Numbered from the stretch's first letter, positions 1 through 8,985 are shown. The stretch: 64,000 nucleotides of DNA from Muscardinus avellanarius (GCA_963383645.1 OY726571.1:22599785-22663784); one strand, 5' to 3'. Numbers and translations: made by a program. Notes: generated from the sequence alone by a model not told the origin.

Positions 1-730
1 TTTTTATGTTTCATTTCATAATAATCATATTACAAGTAGAAGTTTTTAGAGGACAAAGACTAAGTTGCATTCATCTTTGTGTTTTTGTGTTAACGTAGTG
101 AACTGATTGTACCATTTAATAAAAGTTGTTGGATCAGTGAAAGAATGAGCATATAAAAGTATAATGTATTGTAATGATCCAGGGTGTGCCCAGGGCAAAG
201 TTCCATTCACCCCATTATAGACAGAAAACGCCGAGGTAGCTCTCAGAAATGCCAAAGACCTGAAGCTCCTCTCTCTGCAGTTGAATGGGCTAATGGGATG
301 ACAAAGAGGTATACAGCCATTGCGCAAAAGACTGTAAAGTCAGAGGGGGCCTGGGGTTGGTGCAGTAAGACATTCACTCATTAAGTCCCTAGTCCATGTG
401 TTTATTTATTCAGTGATATTTATTGAACCATGATTCCTAACCAGAAACTCTGGAGGCTAGATGTGATTAATTTTTTTCAGATTTCAAATGATAATATACC
501 CTATACTATGTAAAAAGGGGTCTAGGACAACACCATGTAATAAGGCTCTTTCATATTTCTCAGAAAAGTGTATTTGAAGTTACACTACATTGTGAGAATA
601 ATAATAATAAATATGCTTTTGACAGTTTGGCTTAGGTTTTGCTTTTAAATGAGTTCACGTCAGATCAAGTTTTGTTGCGTATTGTGTTATGATAAACCTT
701 TTTCTTTCAGACCCTTTTGGGGTTTGAAAT
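1..730. other. AT-rich stretch, no gene recognised
   Basis: Only short open frames occur here, with no recognisable protein motif. I see no SINE head or tail, no long tandem repeat and no convincing splice-site pair. It is best treated as intergenic or intronic DNA. Confidence 0.5.
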
Positions 731-1113
731 TGTGATAAAGGATTGTAGAATGGTAACTGATAGGTCAGGTCCCTTCCTCCTGGGTCCCTTCCCCTCCCCT
801 CACAGAACTCTGCAGCTGGGACAGGAAGTAGAACCCCAGTAGCTAGAAGCAGAGATGGGGCAGACTCCAGATGTTGCGAGAAGATGGGCATTCTCTCATG
901 CCACTAGCCCCCATCCCCAAGACTCCCCCTACATAAATACCCTCACTTCCTCTTTGCTGCGTGATTCTGCTGACCATCACTGACCCCTTCCCCATAGTTG
1001 GCAGACCTCACCCAAAGGTGCCTGTTAATTAAAGAGGCCTGGTCTCACACAAAAACTTGGCTTGTTTTTGCCTCCTTTGCAATCCCCCAACTCAATTTTA
1101 ATGTTATATAACA
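731..1113 (+). mobile_element. Possible solo LTR, weakly supported
   Basis: The segment starts TGTGATAAAG and ends ATATAACA, so it has the TG...CA ends of an LTR. A TATA-like ACATAAATA lies at 931-939 after a C-rich stretch, and an AATTAAAG resembling a weak polyadenylation signal lies near 1027. I find no clear target-site duplication, so the borders are uncertain. It could also be ordinary unique DNA. Confidence 0.3.
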
Positions 1114-1215
1114 GGGTTCCTCTGAGAGAAGTTTCTTCTGGAAGATTTTTTCTGGAAAAAGAAATTCAGAAAAGTATCTAACAAATATACTCTCTCAGTG
1201 ATTCCTAATAATTGT

Positions 1216-1420
1216 TTTTCTTTTCAGAACTAGGGATCGAACCCAGGGATATCTTCCCTCTGAGCTACACCTCCAGCCCTACTTTTTACTATTTATTTTG
1301 AAACAGGATCTAAGTTGCAGAAGGCCTTTCTAAGTAGCTGAGGCTGGCTATGAACATGTGATCTTTCTGTCTCAGCCTACCAAGTACTGGGGTTACAAGT
1401 ATGCACCACTATATCTGGCT
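1216..1420 (-). mobile_element. B1-dID-type SINE
   Basis: Read on the minus strand this is a B1-like head (rc of CAAGTACTGGGGTTACAAG) followed by an ID-like tail (rc of GAACCCAGGG...GAGCTACACCTCCAGCCC). Many substitutions suggest an older copy. Confidence 0.85.
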
Positions 1421-1651
1421 TCTTTTTTTTAATTTTTTTAAATTTTTTTTTTTTTTTCAGGCCTGGAGATGGAACACAGGGGCATTCAACCTCGGAGCTA
1501 CACCCCTGCCCTATTTTTTTTATTCTTTATTTTGAAACAGTCTCACTAAGTTGCAGAGGGCCTAAGTAGCTGAGGCTGTCTGCGAACCGCGATCCTCTGG
1601 TCTCAGCCTCCCGAATGCAGGAATTAAAAGCATGTGCCAACCCGCCCAGCT
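1421..1651 (-). mobile_element. B1-dID-type SINE with poly(A) tail
   Basis: A T-rich run (the A tail on the minus strand) precedes the ID-like half and then the B1-like half, ending at CCGCCCAGCT. Its 5' end is the target of the next, younger SINE. Confidence 0.85.
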
Positions 1652-1661
1652 CATACCTGGC

Positions 1662-1925
1662 CGCTGCTGCTTCCTCCTCCTCCCCCCCCCCCTCTGTCTT
1701 CGTCTTCGTCTTCATCTTTGTCTTCCTCTTCTTTTCTTTTTTTGTGGTACTGGGGTTCCTGGAAGCCCACCTACCTTCAGACTACACTCCCAGACCTATT
1801 TTATATTTTTTATTTATTTGGAAACAGGGTCTCTTAAGCCAGCGAGGCTGACTATGAACCTGCACCATCCTCCTGTCTCCGCCTCCCAAGCGTGGGGATT
1901 ACAAGCGTGTGCCACCACGCCTGGC
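1662..1925 (-). mobile_element. Young-subfamily SINE with expanded purine tail
   Basis: This copy has the diagnostic joint GGTACTGGGGTTCCTGGAAG, which marks a distinct, less diverged SINE subfamily in this window. Its A tail has become a purine-rich microsatellite (CTC/TTC-rich on the plus strand, 1662-1737). CATACCTGGC flanks it at 1652-1661 and 1926-1935, a 10-bp target-site duplication. Confidence 0.85.
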
Positions 1926-1935
1926 CATACCTGGC

Positions 1936-2332
1936 TTCTAATATAGTTTTGTTGAACAAAAATTAGCTCAAAGGATATCAATAAAATCTAAAGACAAATG
2001 AATTTAAACATATTTGTTATTAAAAATGAATCTTGATATTATTTTCAACCGATGGCAAAGTAGATCTACTAAGTAGAAAAGAGGGCTTCTAATTCTAAAG
2101 CAGCTGTTACTTGCGCTCTTCGCCATGGGGTAACTGGAGAAGGGCAGGGCATGAAGCCGCTGTAAAGGAATTGAAGGAAGTAGCAAAAATTAAAGGCCAG
2201 GCTGACCTAGGATTTGTTAATTAGATTCATACCTTACCTGCAAAGGCTCTGGTATTGTTACGTTTTCCTGTTATGTAACACCGGACATTCTTTTACCTAT
2301 GCAAGGTGCATTCCTTTGCAGCAATAAACACA
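1936..2332. other. Unassigned non-repeat stretch
   Basis: There is no recognisable repeat, open frame of interest or RNA gene. The stretch separates the minus-strand SINE cluster from two plus-strand SINEs. Confidence 0.4.
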
Positions 2333-2535
2333 AAAGCCAGGCATGGTGGTGCACCCTTGTAATCCCAGTACTTGGGAGGCCGAGACAGGAGGATCACAGG
2401 TCCTCAGCCAGCCTCAGCTACTTAGTGAGACTTTCTACAACTCAGTGAGACCCTCTTTCAAAATAAAGAATAATAAATAGGGCTGGGGGTGTAGCTCAGA
2501 AGTAGAATGCTCCTGTGCTCAATTCCCCAGTAATG
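2333..2535 (+). mobile_element. B1-dID-type SINE
   Basis: The B1-like head GCCAGGCATGGTGGTGCAC is followed by the ID-like tail GGGCTGGGGGTGTAGCTCAG and a short A-rich end. It is a full-length dimeric copy. Confidence 0.9.
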
Positions 2536-2570
2536 AAAACAAAACAAAACACAAAAGGAAAAGAAAAAGC

Positions 2571-2762
2571 TGGGTGTGGTGGTACACACCTGTAATCCCT
2601 GTACTTGAGAGGCTGAGACAAGCAGATTTCGGGTTCAAGGCCAGCCTCAGCAGCTTAGCAAGACTCAACAATCTAGAAAGACCCTTTGCAAAAGTAAACA
2701 TATAAGAAGTGCTGCTGGGGGTATAGCTTGCAGGTAGAATGCCTTTGGGTTCAGTCCCCAGC

Positions 2763-2764
<2 letters not shown>
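2571..2764 (+). mobile_element. B1-dID-type SINE ending in (CA)n
   Basis: The head GCTGGGTGTGGTGGTACAC and the tail ending GGGTTCAGTCCCCAGC are both present. The A-rich end has become the (CA)n that follows. Confidence 0.9.

Positions 2765-2810
<46 letters not shown>
2765..2810. repeat. (CA)n microsatellite
   Basis: An uninterrupted CA dinucleotide run sits exactly at the 3' end of the preceding SINE. Confidence 0.95.
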
Positions 2811-2811
<1 letters not shown>

Positions 2812-3150
2812 AAAACAGGAACAACTACCCTGTATAAAGGATGTAGAACAATATTCTTTCAATACAATTTTAAGCCTCCTTACCTCTGTCCAGATAGTGT
2901 CAAGACTTTTACCAATAGGTAAAATCCTTGTCAAAGCTCTTAAGAAAAGCACATGAAAAATACTGATAACCACATATTCCCTTCAGTTGCTCTGCTTGCA
3001 AAACATCATTCACGGTTCTTCAGTAGTGTCCTGGCTTTGGGGAGAAATTCAGAAACTCTGTAGTTATACAGCTACTTTTCAGGGAGTTTGATCAGATGCT
3101 GCTGGAGTGTCCTGGTGAAAGTTTCACTAGGCAGATCTTGCAATGCACAC
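2811..3150. other. Unassigned stretch upstream of the VNTR element
   Basis: There is no recognisable repeat or gene. The 5' border of the composite VNTR element may lie within it, because I could not fix that border by a target-site duplication. Confidence 0.35.
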
Positions 3151-3184
3151 AAACCTGTGCACTGGGGTTGGGATTCTGTGACCC

Positions 3185-3415
3185 CAATCCCAAAGCCGTG
3201 CGGGGCACGCCAGATGGGGCCCGGGTTGCGGGACTCTGGGCCCCGGGCCGAACTGTGAGTAGCACACCAGACCCCTGGAGAAACCGGGCCCAGTAAGACG
3301 CTGGGTTCTGGGCGGGGGTCGCGCGCGGCGCACACCAGCCGGGCCCGGGTCGCGGGACCCTGGGACCCGGCCGAACTGCGAGTAGCACGCCAGACCCCTG
3401 GAGAAACCAGGCCTA
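3185..3415 (+). repeat. GC-rich direct duplication, 123-bp period
   Basis: The block containing CCGAACTG, GAGTAGCAC and CAGACCCCTGGAGAAACC occurs twice, with GCCGAACTG at 3247 and 3370, about 123 bp apart. It is CpG-rich and precedes the rest of the composite element. It could be tandem promoter monomers like those of mouse L1, but that role is inferred. Confidence 0.8.
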
Positions 3416-3420
3416 GAACA

Positions 3421-3900
3421 GAAAAAGATAAAGAAAAATATCGCAGAGGAGGTAAGAAAGCCGTTATGGATGCCAGGACACTGGAGATGCAGACAAAACT
3501 TATCTAAATGCACTGGAACTTATGGAAAAATTCGCCGTGAAAGAGGACTGCTATTTCTCTATATTGTTAAGAATCTCAGACATCACCTGTAAGGAGAGAG
3601 TTTAGCGGAGACCAAGGAGAAATGCGGTGTTGAAAGAGTTCTCCACGATGGTGGTGGAGACTTGTATTCAGAAGAAGCAGAAACCGGATCCTACCAACTT
3701 TATTTTTTTGGAGAAATTACACCAAATGTCGAATGCTACCATCACGCATGCTTAGGAACACTGGACAACATACAGAGTGGAAAAAGAGCCTGGGAAGGAT
3801 TTGAAACGGTGGAGGCAGTGGCAATGCCAGTGGCCAATACTCGGGGGAGGCAGAGATCTGATACATTACACCTGGAACCTTTGAAATAATAACCACAGAG
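3421..3900 (+). other. Linker module of the VNTR element, origin unknown
   Basis: This single-copy sequence joins the GC-rich duplication to the VNTR. It holds a 75-codon open frame (3662-3889) that I do not recognise and do not regard as a gene. The short string AAATATCGCAGA occurs here (near 3437) and just after the VNTR (near 6206), which may mark the site where the tandem array expanded. Confidence 0.5.
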
Positions 3901-3904
3901 ACAG

Positions 3905-6180
3905 TGATCGGAACCTGCTGAGGGGTTAGGCGGGCGCCGGGACCAGTGGCCGACATCGGAGCTTGCTGTGAGGCAAGGCCACTACTGAGGCCTCCGTGGC
4001 CGGGATTGGAACCTGCCGAGGGGTTAGACCGATGCTGGGGCCAGCGAGGCCGGCATTGGAGCCTGCCATGAGGCAAGGCTTGGGCTGGGGCCTCCAAGGT
4101 CAGGTCCGGAACCAGCTGAGGGGTTAGGCTGGTGCTGGGGCCAGCGAGGCTGGCATTGGAGCCTGCCGTGAGGCATGGCCGGTACTGGGGCCTCCGAGGC
4201 CAGGATAAGAGCCTGCCGAGGGGTTAGGCCGGTGCTGGGGCAGCGAGGCTGGCATCAGAGCCTGCCATGAGGCATGACCAGTGCTGGGGCCTCCAAGGCC
4301 GGGATCGGAGCCTGCTGAGGGGTTAGGCTGGTGTTGGGACCAGCGAGGCTGGCATCAGAGCCTGCCTTGAGGCAAGGCCGGTACTGGGGCCTCCGAGGCC
4401 AGGATAAGAGCCTGCTGAGGGGTTAGGCTGGTGCTGGGGACAGCGAGGCCGGCATCAGAGCCTGCTGTGAGGCAGGGCCGATACTGGGGCCTCCGCGGTC
4501 AGGATAAGAGCCTGCCGAGGGGTTAGGCCAGTGCTGGGGCAGCGAGGCCGGCATCAGAGCCTGCCATGAGGCATGACCAGTGCTGGGGCCTCCAAGGCCG
4601 GAATCGAAGCCTGCCGAGGGGTTAGGCCGGTGTTGGGACCAGCGAGGCTGGCATCAGAGCCTGCCTTGAGGCAAGGCCGGTACTGGGGCCTCCAAGGCCA
4701 GGATAAGAGCCTGCTGAGGGGTTAGGAAGGTGCTGGGGCCAGCGAGGCCGGCATCGGAGCCTGCTGTGAGGCAGGGCCAATACTGGGGCCTCCGTGGTCA
4801 GGATAAGAGCCTGCCGAGGGGTTAGGCCGGTGCTGGGGCAGCGAGGCCGGCATCAGAGCCTGCCATGAGGCATGACCAGTGCTGGGGCCTCCAAGGCCGG
4901 GATCGAAGCCTGCCGAGGGGTTAGGCCGGTGTTGGGACCAGCGAGGCTGGCATCGGAGCCTACCTTGAGGCAAGGCCGGTACTGGGGCCTCCGAGGCCAG
5001 GATAAGAGCCTGTCGATGGGTTAGGCCGGTGCTGGGGCCAGTGAGGCCAGCATTGAAGCTGGCCGTGAGGCAAGGCCGATACTGGGTCCTCCGCGGTAAG
5101 GATAAGAGCCTGCCGAGAGGTTAGGCCGGTGCTGGGGCCAGTGAGGCCGGCATCGGAGCCTGCCGTGAGGCATGGCCGGTGCTGGGGCCTCCGAGGCCAG
5201 GATAAGAGCCTGCCGAGGGGTTAGGCCAGTGCTGGGGCCAGCGAGGTCGGCATCGGAGCCTGCTGTGAGGCATGGCCGGTGCTGGGGCCTCCAAGGCCAG
5301 GATAAGAGCCTGCCGAGGGGTTAGGCTGGTGCTGGAGCCAGCGAGGCCGGCATCGGAGCCTGCCGTGAGGCATGACCAGTGCTGGGGCCTCCAAGGCCGG
5401 GATCGGAGCCTGCCGAGGGGTTAGGCCGGTGCTGGGGCCAGTGAGGCTGGCATCGGAGCCTGCCTTGAGGCAAGGCCGGTACTGGGGCCTCTGAGGACAG
5501 GATAAGAGCCTGCCAAGGGGTTAGGCCGGTGCTGGGGCCAGCGAGGCCGGCATCGAAGCTGGCCGTGAGGCAAAGCCGATACTGGGTCCTCCGAGGCCAG
5601 GATAAGAGCCTGCCGAGAGGTTAGGCTGGTGCTGGGGCCAGCGAGGCCGGCATTGGAGCCTGCCGTGAGGCAAGGCCGGTACTGGGGCCTCCGAGGCCAG
5701 GGTAACAACCTACCGAAGGGCTAGACCGGTGCTGGGACCAGCGAGGTCGGCATCGGAGCCTGCCGTGAGGGAAGGCCAGCATCGGAGCCTGCCGTGAGAC
5801 ATGGCCAGTGCTGGGGCCTCCTAACCCGGGAACGGAACCTGCCGAGGGGTTAGGCCAGTGCTGGGGCCAACGAGGCCGGCATTGGAGCCTGCCGTGAGGC
5901 TAGGTCGGTGCTGGGGCCTCCGAGGCCGGGATTGGAATCCTGCCAAGGGGTTAGGCCACTGCAGGGGACAATGGCCAGCATCGGAGCCTGGCGTGAGGCA
6001 AGTTCACTCCTGCGGCCTCCAAGGCCGGGACCAAAGCCAGCTTAGGGGTTAGACCGGTGCAGGGGCCAGCGAGACCAGAACTGGGGCCTCCCATGAGGCA
6101 AGGCCGCTGCTTGAGCCAGCGAGGTCTGGATCAGTCCACTGAGTAGCCAGGCCACTACTGGGACCATCAAGAGTGGGATC
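3905..6180 (+). repeat. VNTR of about 22 units, 100-bp period (2 x 50)
   Basis: GGGGTTAGG recurs almost exactly every 100 bp (for example 4621, 4721, 4821, 4920). Each unit is two related 50-bp halves, one with GGGGTTAGGCCGGTGCTGGG and one with GAGGCAAGGCCGGTACTGGG; both end in a GAGCCTGCCG-like string. Part of the array has a 300-bp higher-order period. Because 100 is not a multiple of three, reading frames rotate from unit to unit, so the open frames across it are not meaningful. The array is CpG-rich. Confidence 0.95.
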
Positions 6181-6420
6181 GGTACTTGCAACACAGCATG
6201 CACAGAGAAATATCGCAGAAAATATAAATCAGATGCTTCTCTTAATCAGCAATAACTAGGAGGAAAAGGGCAACAGGAAGAGGTTGAGCTATAGAAAGGG
6301 CCCTATAGTGAAGCAACTAATGTGACCAATCAGAGTGTATGTAATACTGGAGGACAGAGCCTCTTTAAAATGCAGGAGGTACATAAACAAATGTATCAAA
6401 GTAAATCACCAAAGAAGCGT
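6181..6420 (+). other. 3' single-copy module of the VNTR element
   Basis: This module of about 230 bp lies between the VNTR and the L1 tail and is present again, inverted, at 12285-12520. It contains a CCAAT-type string GACCAATCAGAG and, about 25 bp later, CTTTAAAA. That spacing resembles a core promoter or LTR fragment. Its source is unknown. Confidence 0.6.
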
Positions 6421-6556
6421 GGGATGGAGGGAGGGGGAGGGAATGGGATGGGGGCTGGAGGAGGGCTAATTGGATGATGTGTGCTTGTATATCCTCTCAA
6501 GTCTTGTACTCCAATGTGATTGATATATGACTACAATGCACCAATTTAAAAAATAA
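6421..6556 (+). mobile_element. L1-type 3' tail of the VNTR element
   Basis: A G-rich tract (GGGATGGAGGGAGGGGGAGG) is followed by GATGTGTGC and the terminal ACAATGCACCAATTTAAAAA. The same tail plan ends both ORF1-only elements and several L1 fragments here. L1 reverse transcriptase would recognise this end. Confidence 0.8.
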
Positions 6557-6606
6557 GGACTTCCGGGAAGATGGCGACCGAGAAAAGCGGGGCTTAAGAG
6601 CCCCGC
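6557..6606 (+). promoter_or_regulatory. L1-style 5' end: ETS and YY1 motifs plus hairpin
   Basis: The element opens with ACTTCCGGGAAGATGGCGAC. ACTTCCGG is an ETS-type core and AAGATGGCG a YY1-type core. Human L1 also has a YY1 site near its first bases, where it positions transcription start. Next comes a perfect hairpin, GCGGGGCT-TAAG-AGCCCCGC (6587-6606). Copy 2 keeps this (27489-27540), though its YY1 core is AAGATGGCA and one stem base has changed. Promoter function is inferred from motifs and position. Confidence 0.6.
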
Positions 6607-7349
6607 TAACAACCAGTCTCCATTACCACAAAACCAGCACCTTTCATAGCCAGAAAACACCATCACCAGAAAAACAAAAAAACCACCAGGCTCCAGAGAG
6701 AAAGCGGACTGAGAACAGAGCTCAGGGCCACAGAGGAGACACACGCGCCTGAGGACGCGGCAGCAGTGCCATACTGCTGGCGGCAGTGGCGAACTCAACG
6801 GACGGCTACAGCAAGCTGAGGTGAGCCGCTGCGGAACAGCCAGGAAGGATCTTTCGGCGCGGAGAGCATTTAAAGCTCCCAGTGACCGAGTTCAGCACAT
6901 GCTGCAGGGATTCAGAGTGGAAATCAAAACCAGAGAAGAAAAAATACGCCAGCCTCACGGCCTAGGGCGTGGCAGCGGCGCCATATTGTTACCGGCGGCG
7001 GCAGCAGCAGTGAATTCAACAAGTCCAGTACAGCTACATCTGCGTACTCAAGAACAGTGAGTCAAATTGCAGGCCACAGAGGAGAAATCCCAGTACTGTA
7101 CCTCCTGGGACTTGACCCAGTGAGGGAGTGGTGGTGGCAGAGATATCACACCATAGGAGAACGTGCAACCTGGCACCCCCCATAGTTTAAAGCAGCCTCT
7201 ATCGACTCCCTGGGTCGGAGACTCTGTGATACAACCCAGTAAAGGAGTAGTGGGGTCTGAGATAATACAGACTTGAGATCCAGAGCACCTTAAGTGAAGC
7301 CATAGTGACCCAAGGGAAGAACCCAGAGAAGGCACAAACCTCCGAAATC
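6607..7349 (+). other. 5' UTR of HAL1-like copy 1
   Basis: This GC-rich leader contains repeated GCCATA-type blocks beside GGCGGCAGC-rich blocks (near 6755 and 6985), suggesting degenerate internal monomers. It is about 180 bp shorter than the leader of copy 2, which has an additional block containing CACCAGGCTCCAGAGAGG. Open frames here are not conserved between copies. Confidence 0.7.
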
Positions 7350-8267
7350 ATGGGAAAGAGGAATAACACTGGAGTAATGAATATGCACAACCCCACAACA
7401 TCAGAACCCGATAAAACAGAAAATCAGAGATTTCTAGAAGATCAAATCAGGAAAATAACTGTAGAAATAATAGAGGTGCTTCGAAAAGAACTCAGAGAGA
7501 GCCAAAAAGAGATAAAGGATGCAATTAATGAAGTAAAGGCCTCAATTCAAAGCACAAACAACCGATTAGACCACATGGAGAACAGAATCTCGCTCTTAGA
7601 AGATGAGCAATCCAAAAATGAACGCATAGTTTCTAATCTAGAAAAAAATATCCGACAGCAGGAATCTGACATTGAAGAAATATGGGCCCTTCTTAAGAGA
7701 GCTAACCTAAGAATAATTGGAATAGAGGAGGGAAAAGAAAGTGAAACCAAAGGGATCAACAATCTCTTCAAGGAAGTAATATCAGAAAATTTTCCAAATA
7801 TAGAGCAAGAGGTTGATACACAGATCCAGGAAACTTATAGAACTCCCTTTAGACAGGATCTGAGAAGAGGATCCCCACGCCACATAATTGTCAAAATGAC
7901 CAATGTGGAAGCCAAGCAGAGAATCTTAAAGGCAACAAAAACAAAGGGCCAAGTGACATTCAGAGGCAAACCAATTAGAATCACTCCAGACTTCCCAAAC
8001 CAAGTCATGAGAGCCAGAAGGGCTTGGAGTAACATATTCCAAACTCTGAAAGAAAACAACTTCCAGCCAAAAATTTCCTATCCAGCAAAACTTTCTATCA
8101 AATTAGTTGGAGAAATAAGAAGCTTCCATGACAAACAGAAACTGAAGGAATTTATGTCTTCAAAACCAGCGTTAGAAAAAATACTCAAAGAGATTAACTA
8201 CAAAGAAGAAATAGGTAACACTCACCAGAACCAGAGAAACAAGATTTTCCATCCAACAGACAACTAA
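7350..8267 (+). CDS. L1-type ORF1 protein (RNA-binding chaperone), intact
   Basis: The product is a 305-residue ORF1p, which in L1 forms coiled-coil trimers that coat the element RNA and act as a nucleic-acid chaperone in the cytoplasmic ribonucleoprotein. The chosen ATG at 7350 gives MGKRNN, matching the usual L1 ORF1 start, and has G at +4. An open frame upstream from a GTG at 7305 is discounted. Residues about 28-112 form a charged, heptad-like coiled coil. An RRM-like domain spans about 117-205 (NLRIIGI at 119-125, SPRHIIVKM at 175-183), and the C-terminal domain about 206-288 carries ARRAWSNIF and NFQPKISYPAKLSI. No ORF2 follows. Compared with copy 2, the C-terminal half shows almost only silent changes. 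The protein presumably binds its own RNA while ORF2p comes from an autonomous L1. Confidence 0.93.
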   Translation: MGKRNNTGVMNMHNPTTSEPDKTENQRFLEDQIRKITVEIIEVLRKELRESQKEIKDAINEVKASIQSTNNRLDHMENRISLLEDEQSKNERIVSNLEKNIRQQESDIEEIWALLKRANLRIIGIEEGKESETKGINNLFKEVISENFPNIEQEVDTQIQETYRTPFRQDLRRGSPRHIIVKMTNVEAKQRILKATKTKGQVTFRGKPIRITPDFPNQVMRARRAWSNIFQTLKENNFQPKISYPAKLSIKLVGEIRSFHDKQKLKEFMSSKPALEKILKEINYKEEIGNTHQNQRNKIFHPTDN

Positions 8268-8334
8268 GATTGGTTATCTGTGGAGATTCATTATTTATGT
8301 TAGTCTTTTACCTATCTCTAAATTGTATTGTTTG

Positions 8335-8985
8335 CCTTTATTGTTGTTAATTTTTAGGATTTCTAGTTGGAATATTAATATACCTTCAGATATAGCATTT
8401 GGAAATATTTTATCCAATTCTGTTAGTAACTTTTAACTCTGTTTACATTGTCTTTGGATATACAATATTTTTTTTATTTTTTAGGGAGTTGTATATTCTT
8501 CTGTTGCCTGTGCCATTGAAATCATATCCAAGAAATCACTGCCAATTTCAATGTTGTGAGGTTTTATGACCCAGATTTTCTTCTAAAAGTTTATAGTCTT
8601 AAGATTTATATTTAGGTCTTTTATCTAATTTGAGTTAATACTTGTATGTGGGATTAGGTAAGGGTCCAATTTTATTCTTTTCCATGTAATTATTATTTTT
8701 CAACAATATTTAGTTAAAAGATTATTATTTCCACCACCAAATGTTCGTGGAAACCTTGTCAAAAATAACTTGACAATATAGGGAAGAATTTAGCTCTAGG
8801 CTTGTATTTAACTCCAATGGTTTATATATCTGCCTTTAGAACAGTACTACACTGTTTAAATTATTGTAGCTTTATATGGTTTGAAATCAGAAAATATATA
8901 TCTTCTAGCTTTGTTCTTTTTCAAGATCGTTTTGGGTATCTAGAATTCATATTCCATATTAGGATAGATTTTTTTCTGAAAAATA
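8335..8985 (-). mobile_element. Antisense fragment of L1 ORF2 inside the element
   Basis: On the plus strand this reads like the reverse complement of the 3' part of mammalian L1 ORF2: TGTTGCCTGTGCCATTGAAA, then CATATCCAAGAAATCA, then TTGAGTTAATACTTGTATG, AAGGGTCCAATTTTATTC and CTTGTCAAAAATAACTTGAC, in the order expected for inverted L1. The same fragment sits at the same place in copy 2 (29449-30103). The inverted segment before a sense 3' tail looks like an L1 twin-priming (5' inversion) product fused behind ORF1. Confidence 0.8.

Larger units (their letters stand above)
3151..6556 (+). mobile_element. SVA-like composite VNTR retroelement, long copy
   Basis: Modules in order are a GC-rich duplicated segment (3185-3415), a 470-bp linker (3421-3900), about 22 tandem 100-bp units (3905-6180), a 230-bp single-copy module (6181-6420) and an L1-type 3' tail ending GCACCAATTTAAAAAATAA. 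The last three modules recur in the same order on the minus strand at 12143-13189, bounded there by a target-site duplication, so they move as one unit. The plan recalls hominoid SVA elements (5' part, VNTR, 3' module, poly(A)), but no SVA or Alu sequence is present. No open frame is conserved, so it would need L1 proteins supplied in trans. The 5' border is approximate. Confidence 0.7.

Noticed and set aside
3160..3420. CpG-rich segment as the promoter island of a host gene
   Set aside because: It is internally duplicated and joined to the VNTR element, and no exon or splice donor follows. A role inside the mobile element is more likely.
4722..5708. Long minus-strand open frames of a repetitive proline/serine-rich protein across the VNTR
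   Set aside because: The repeat period is 100 bp, not a multiple of three, so frames rotate. There is no start context, and the frames differ between units and between the two VNTR copies.
3905..6180. CRISPR array or satellite
   Set aside because: Units are contiguous without spacers, and the array is bounded by element modules that also occur in another copy. It is a VNTR within a retroelement.
7305..7349. Upstream extension of ORF1 from a GTG
   Set aside because: Mammalian translation would use the ATG at 7350, which also gives the usual L1 ORF1 N-terminus.
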